This document shows, piece by piece, positions 61,464-64,000 of a DNA stretch of 64,000 nucleotides. The stretch's first letter is position 1. The number at the start of each line of letters is the position of its first letter. The position numbers and the translations under genes are program-made. Below the pieces are notes generated by a model, which saw only the letters and a list, made by a program, of their open reading frames with translations, did not search any database and was not told the origin of the DNA. Origin of the DNA: Escallonia rubra (lineage: Eukaryota > Streptophyta > Magnoliopsida > Escalloniales > Escalloniaceae); contig JAVXUO010003212.1 in the NCBI GenBank assembly GCA_033065855.1, forward strand, positions 1 to 64,000, in the 5' to 3' direction.

Positions 61464-64000
61464 CTGAATGCACCAGCGAAAAAAAATATCAACCACGACA
61501 ATATGTAATTACAGAAGAAGTTCCTGCTCCCAAAGAACATATATTAGAAAAACAGCTAACAAATCACGTGTACAGTGTAACTCCAAAGCTAATCTAAAAC
61601 AGAAGGATATCATACATATGGAGGAACTTGTAAAGCGATTGTATATCAACTATTAAGTACGACTGCAGGATTGACTGTCATTGTTGTTCACGGTCTCTTC
61701 CTCCTTGTGCGATAGTTACCATGCTACCAAATTGCAAACAAGTATCTCATCCTAAATACTTCATCCTCAATCTTATAAAACTTACACCTACAGGTGTTTT
61801 CTTTTAGTTCTACTTTCCCCAAAAGCCCCTAAATCTGAAGGGCATCCCCAAAAGCTCCAGATTTGCATCAAGAACTATTTCCGTCTAATGAATGAACACT
61901 ATATCATCGTCCTTAACTAAAGCGACCGATAAGGAATCAAACCCCTATTCTACTCTTGTCAAAATGAACACTATATCATCCACATATAACATACACCGTG
62001 GGAACTCATCGCGTTATCAGGGAAGATCATTAATATTTAGTTGAAATATTAATATTTCAACTAAAGTAGTAAGTTTAAGTTTAATGGGCTGTTTCGTAAA
62101 TTTTGAAGTTTTCAACCCTAGTGAGAATTTTTTAGTTTAATGGGCTGTTTTGTAAATATTAATATTGCATAGCTGAACAGAACAAAGTTTGTATGTGGTA
62201 CTACTCTTATTTTTTTGAAGTACTGGGGTTGGTTTAAGTAATAACTTAATTATTGGGTACTTAAATAAAATGTCAAAAGTCGACCAATTAAATAGGTGAT
62301 CAATCTCCACCCAACATCGATAACATCGATCCCTTGTCTGTTCTTCTTCTTCTCCAGAACCAATCGTAGCCACTTCGCCGCTCGCCGCCTTCGGTCTCCG
62401 GTGAGTACTTCTTCCTTCTCTATCTTCTTCTTCTTCTCATTCTCCTCCTTTTCCTTCTCCTGCTGCTGCTTCTTCTTCTCTCCAGTCTCCTCCATCAACC
62501 AGCTTTTGCAACCACCGGCAAGGAATATGTCACATTACAAAGACCATAGGACAAACCACAGTGGATCACCTTGGCACCAATATTCCATAGTAGATCACCT
62601 AGCATAAATCTAAACAGAAATTCGGATGCTTTAATCTCTTTTCATATTCTATCCTATACATCCTCTTCCAACACTTCATGGGATGGCTCATAAGCTCAAT
62701 CTCCTGTACTTGGTGCAGCTTCTAATATCTCATTGAGCTCTTCACTCATCGTGTATAATTGTGCTATTCCTTCACTCATTGTGGGTTCTGCGCCGCCGGA
62801 GGCCTAGAAGGAAAGGCGCACTCTCTGGTTGAGGCTGCATTGATTTATTCAATTTGACACCTGGATGTGTAGCGTAGGGGCTTCTTGATGTACGAGAGGC
62901 GCAGAGTCTCAGCAACTCCCTTCCCAACTAGTCCTCATCTCTTGCGAAAGGGACCCTTCTATTCTTACTACGTAAAATACTGTTAGACAATTCATTCAAC
63001 AAATTTAAGCCACAATCCTCAACCATCTCCACACCTCGACAGGCATAATGTATGGCCTAATAGCCTTTCTTATTTTCAGCTGTTCAAAGTTTCATTTACG
63101 TTCCAACTCTACAAACAAACCGTAATTATTATCATCAAAAGAAAGGACAGGTCCCCTAAGTTCTTTTCAACGTTTTCCATTAATCAATTTACTGAATTAA
63201 CTTCTCCATCTCTTTTTAACTTAATCTCCTGTAACTCCATTGCATTTTACCTACATGCGCATACATGCATATAGACTGTGTGTGTGTTTGTGGGTGCGTA
63301 TAATATATGCACATGCTGCATGAGTATTAGTATATAAGGAGATAAAAACAGACACCTGTAAACAGACGAACAAAGAAAGGTAATTCTAGGCATTTAGTTG
63401 GTAATTACACTAATTCTGCACAAAGGACCAGTTCCTTTGTCACACTTCTCAAAGAAAAGGGTGGTTTAGTAAGATTGCAAACAGACAAATTAGACAGGTA
63501 AAGAGAAACTCACCCAACTCTTGCAGAGTTCATCTTGGAAGTTATGCTTTGTCCAAAAGTGACAGAGGGAGATGTCCAATAGAGAAACTGGAGAAGTTAG
63601 GAGATTTTGCGTGTTATATGCCCCCCTGCCTAATCTGAACAGTTAACCTTAGAAATCGGTGTAGTCCACCAAAAATTCAATCAAAGAGAAGGAGAACAAT
63701 AGAGGACGGAGCGCAACTCCACCTACAAAGCCTACTATCTGCCTTCAAGACACCCCCAACCCTACTCAGCAGTTCTGAGTCTCTGACACACCGTGCCCCT
63801 GACCGCAGCTACCCCATCATCAGTCACCAAAGCAGCCTGTTCCAACACCAAAGGAGATTCAACCCCCACTCATCTCAACTAATCATCATCATGCAGCCAT
63901 GGCCATCCCAGAGCATTAAGTTGTAAGTGTCGATGCTAATTGACACTGCTCCGGCGAGCCAAAGAAAGCTCAAACTCAAGGCAAAAAGACACCATGATAG
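61464..64000. other. Region upstream of visible NUDX23 exons, no gene recognised
   Basis: Contains a 30-bp perfect palindrome at 62036-62065, (TTC)n-rich DNA at 62340-62490 that resembles a plant 5'UTR with a GGTGAGTAC donor-like site near 62400, and AT-rich DNA. A minus-strand CCAAGATGAACTCTGCAAGAG near 63515-63535 could start an upstream exon but cannot be linked with confidence. Confidence 0.4.
62036..62065. repeat. 30-bp perfect palindrome
   Basis: TTTAGTTGAAATATT followed at once by its exact reverse complement. No loop. Function unknown; may be a fragment of a MITE. Confidence 0.9.

Overview
The window is nuclear DNA of a flowering plant, most likely a eudicot. It is AT-rich, its genes have many small GT-AG introns, and its intergenic DNA is dense with plant transposons: Ty1/copia, L1-type LINE, tRNA-derived SINE, hAT and Tourist-like MITEs. 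A nuclear copy of plastid DNA is also present. I cannot name the species.

Three conserved housekeeping genes can be rebuilt exon by exon. (1) An NCA1-like RING/TPR protein (catalase chaperone in Arabidopsis), + strand, 9327-13013, seven coding exons, 360 residues. (2) An MTP5-type cation diffusion facilitator, - strand, 57181 to 44458, ten exons, 421 residues; its introns are swollen by transposons to about 12.7 kb. (3) The 3' six exons of a NUDX23-like Nudix hydrolase, - strand, 61463 to 59015; its 5' exons (transit peptide and zinc ribbon) were not found.

The most interesting accessory content is a family of small two-exon genes for secreted eight-cysteine peptides, all on the - strand. 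They lie at 25090-24703, 36010-35597 and 22661-21616, with a frameshifted relative at 20791-19928. Each has a signal-peptide exon ending in a phase-1 donor and a second exon with all mature cysteines. Two arose with a segmental duplication of about 2.2 kb, two with an older local duplication. I do not recognise the exact family; defensin-like is the nearest label.

Layout. 1-6.5 kb: a CA-rich tandem duplication, one copy split by a complete, decayed copia element with a 5-bp target duplication. 6.5-13.2 kb: NCA1 with a probable leader intron holding a plastid trnT-GGU fragment. 15.1-17.6 kb: 5'-truncated LINE. 17.9-19.3 kb: a decayed LTR-like repeat with a nested SINE. 19.6-36.7 kb: the cysteine-rich peptide cluster with MITEs, tandem repeats and an LTR-like insertion of 2.7 kb. 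37-44 kb: gene-poor DNA with hAT-type elements and simple repeats. 44.4-57.2 kb: MTP5 with at least four transposon insertions in its introns. 59-61.5 kb: NUDX23 with two MITEs and a tandem duplication in introns. 61.5-64 kb: no recognisable gene.

The three housekeeping genes have no evident joint role. NUDX23 lies upstream of MTP5 in the same direction, so the roughly 1.8 kb between them (57182-59014) should hold the MTP5 promoter.
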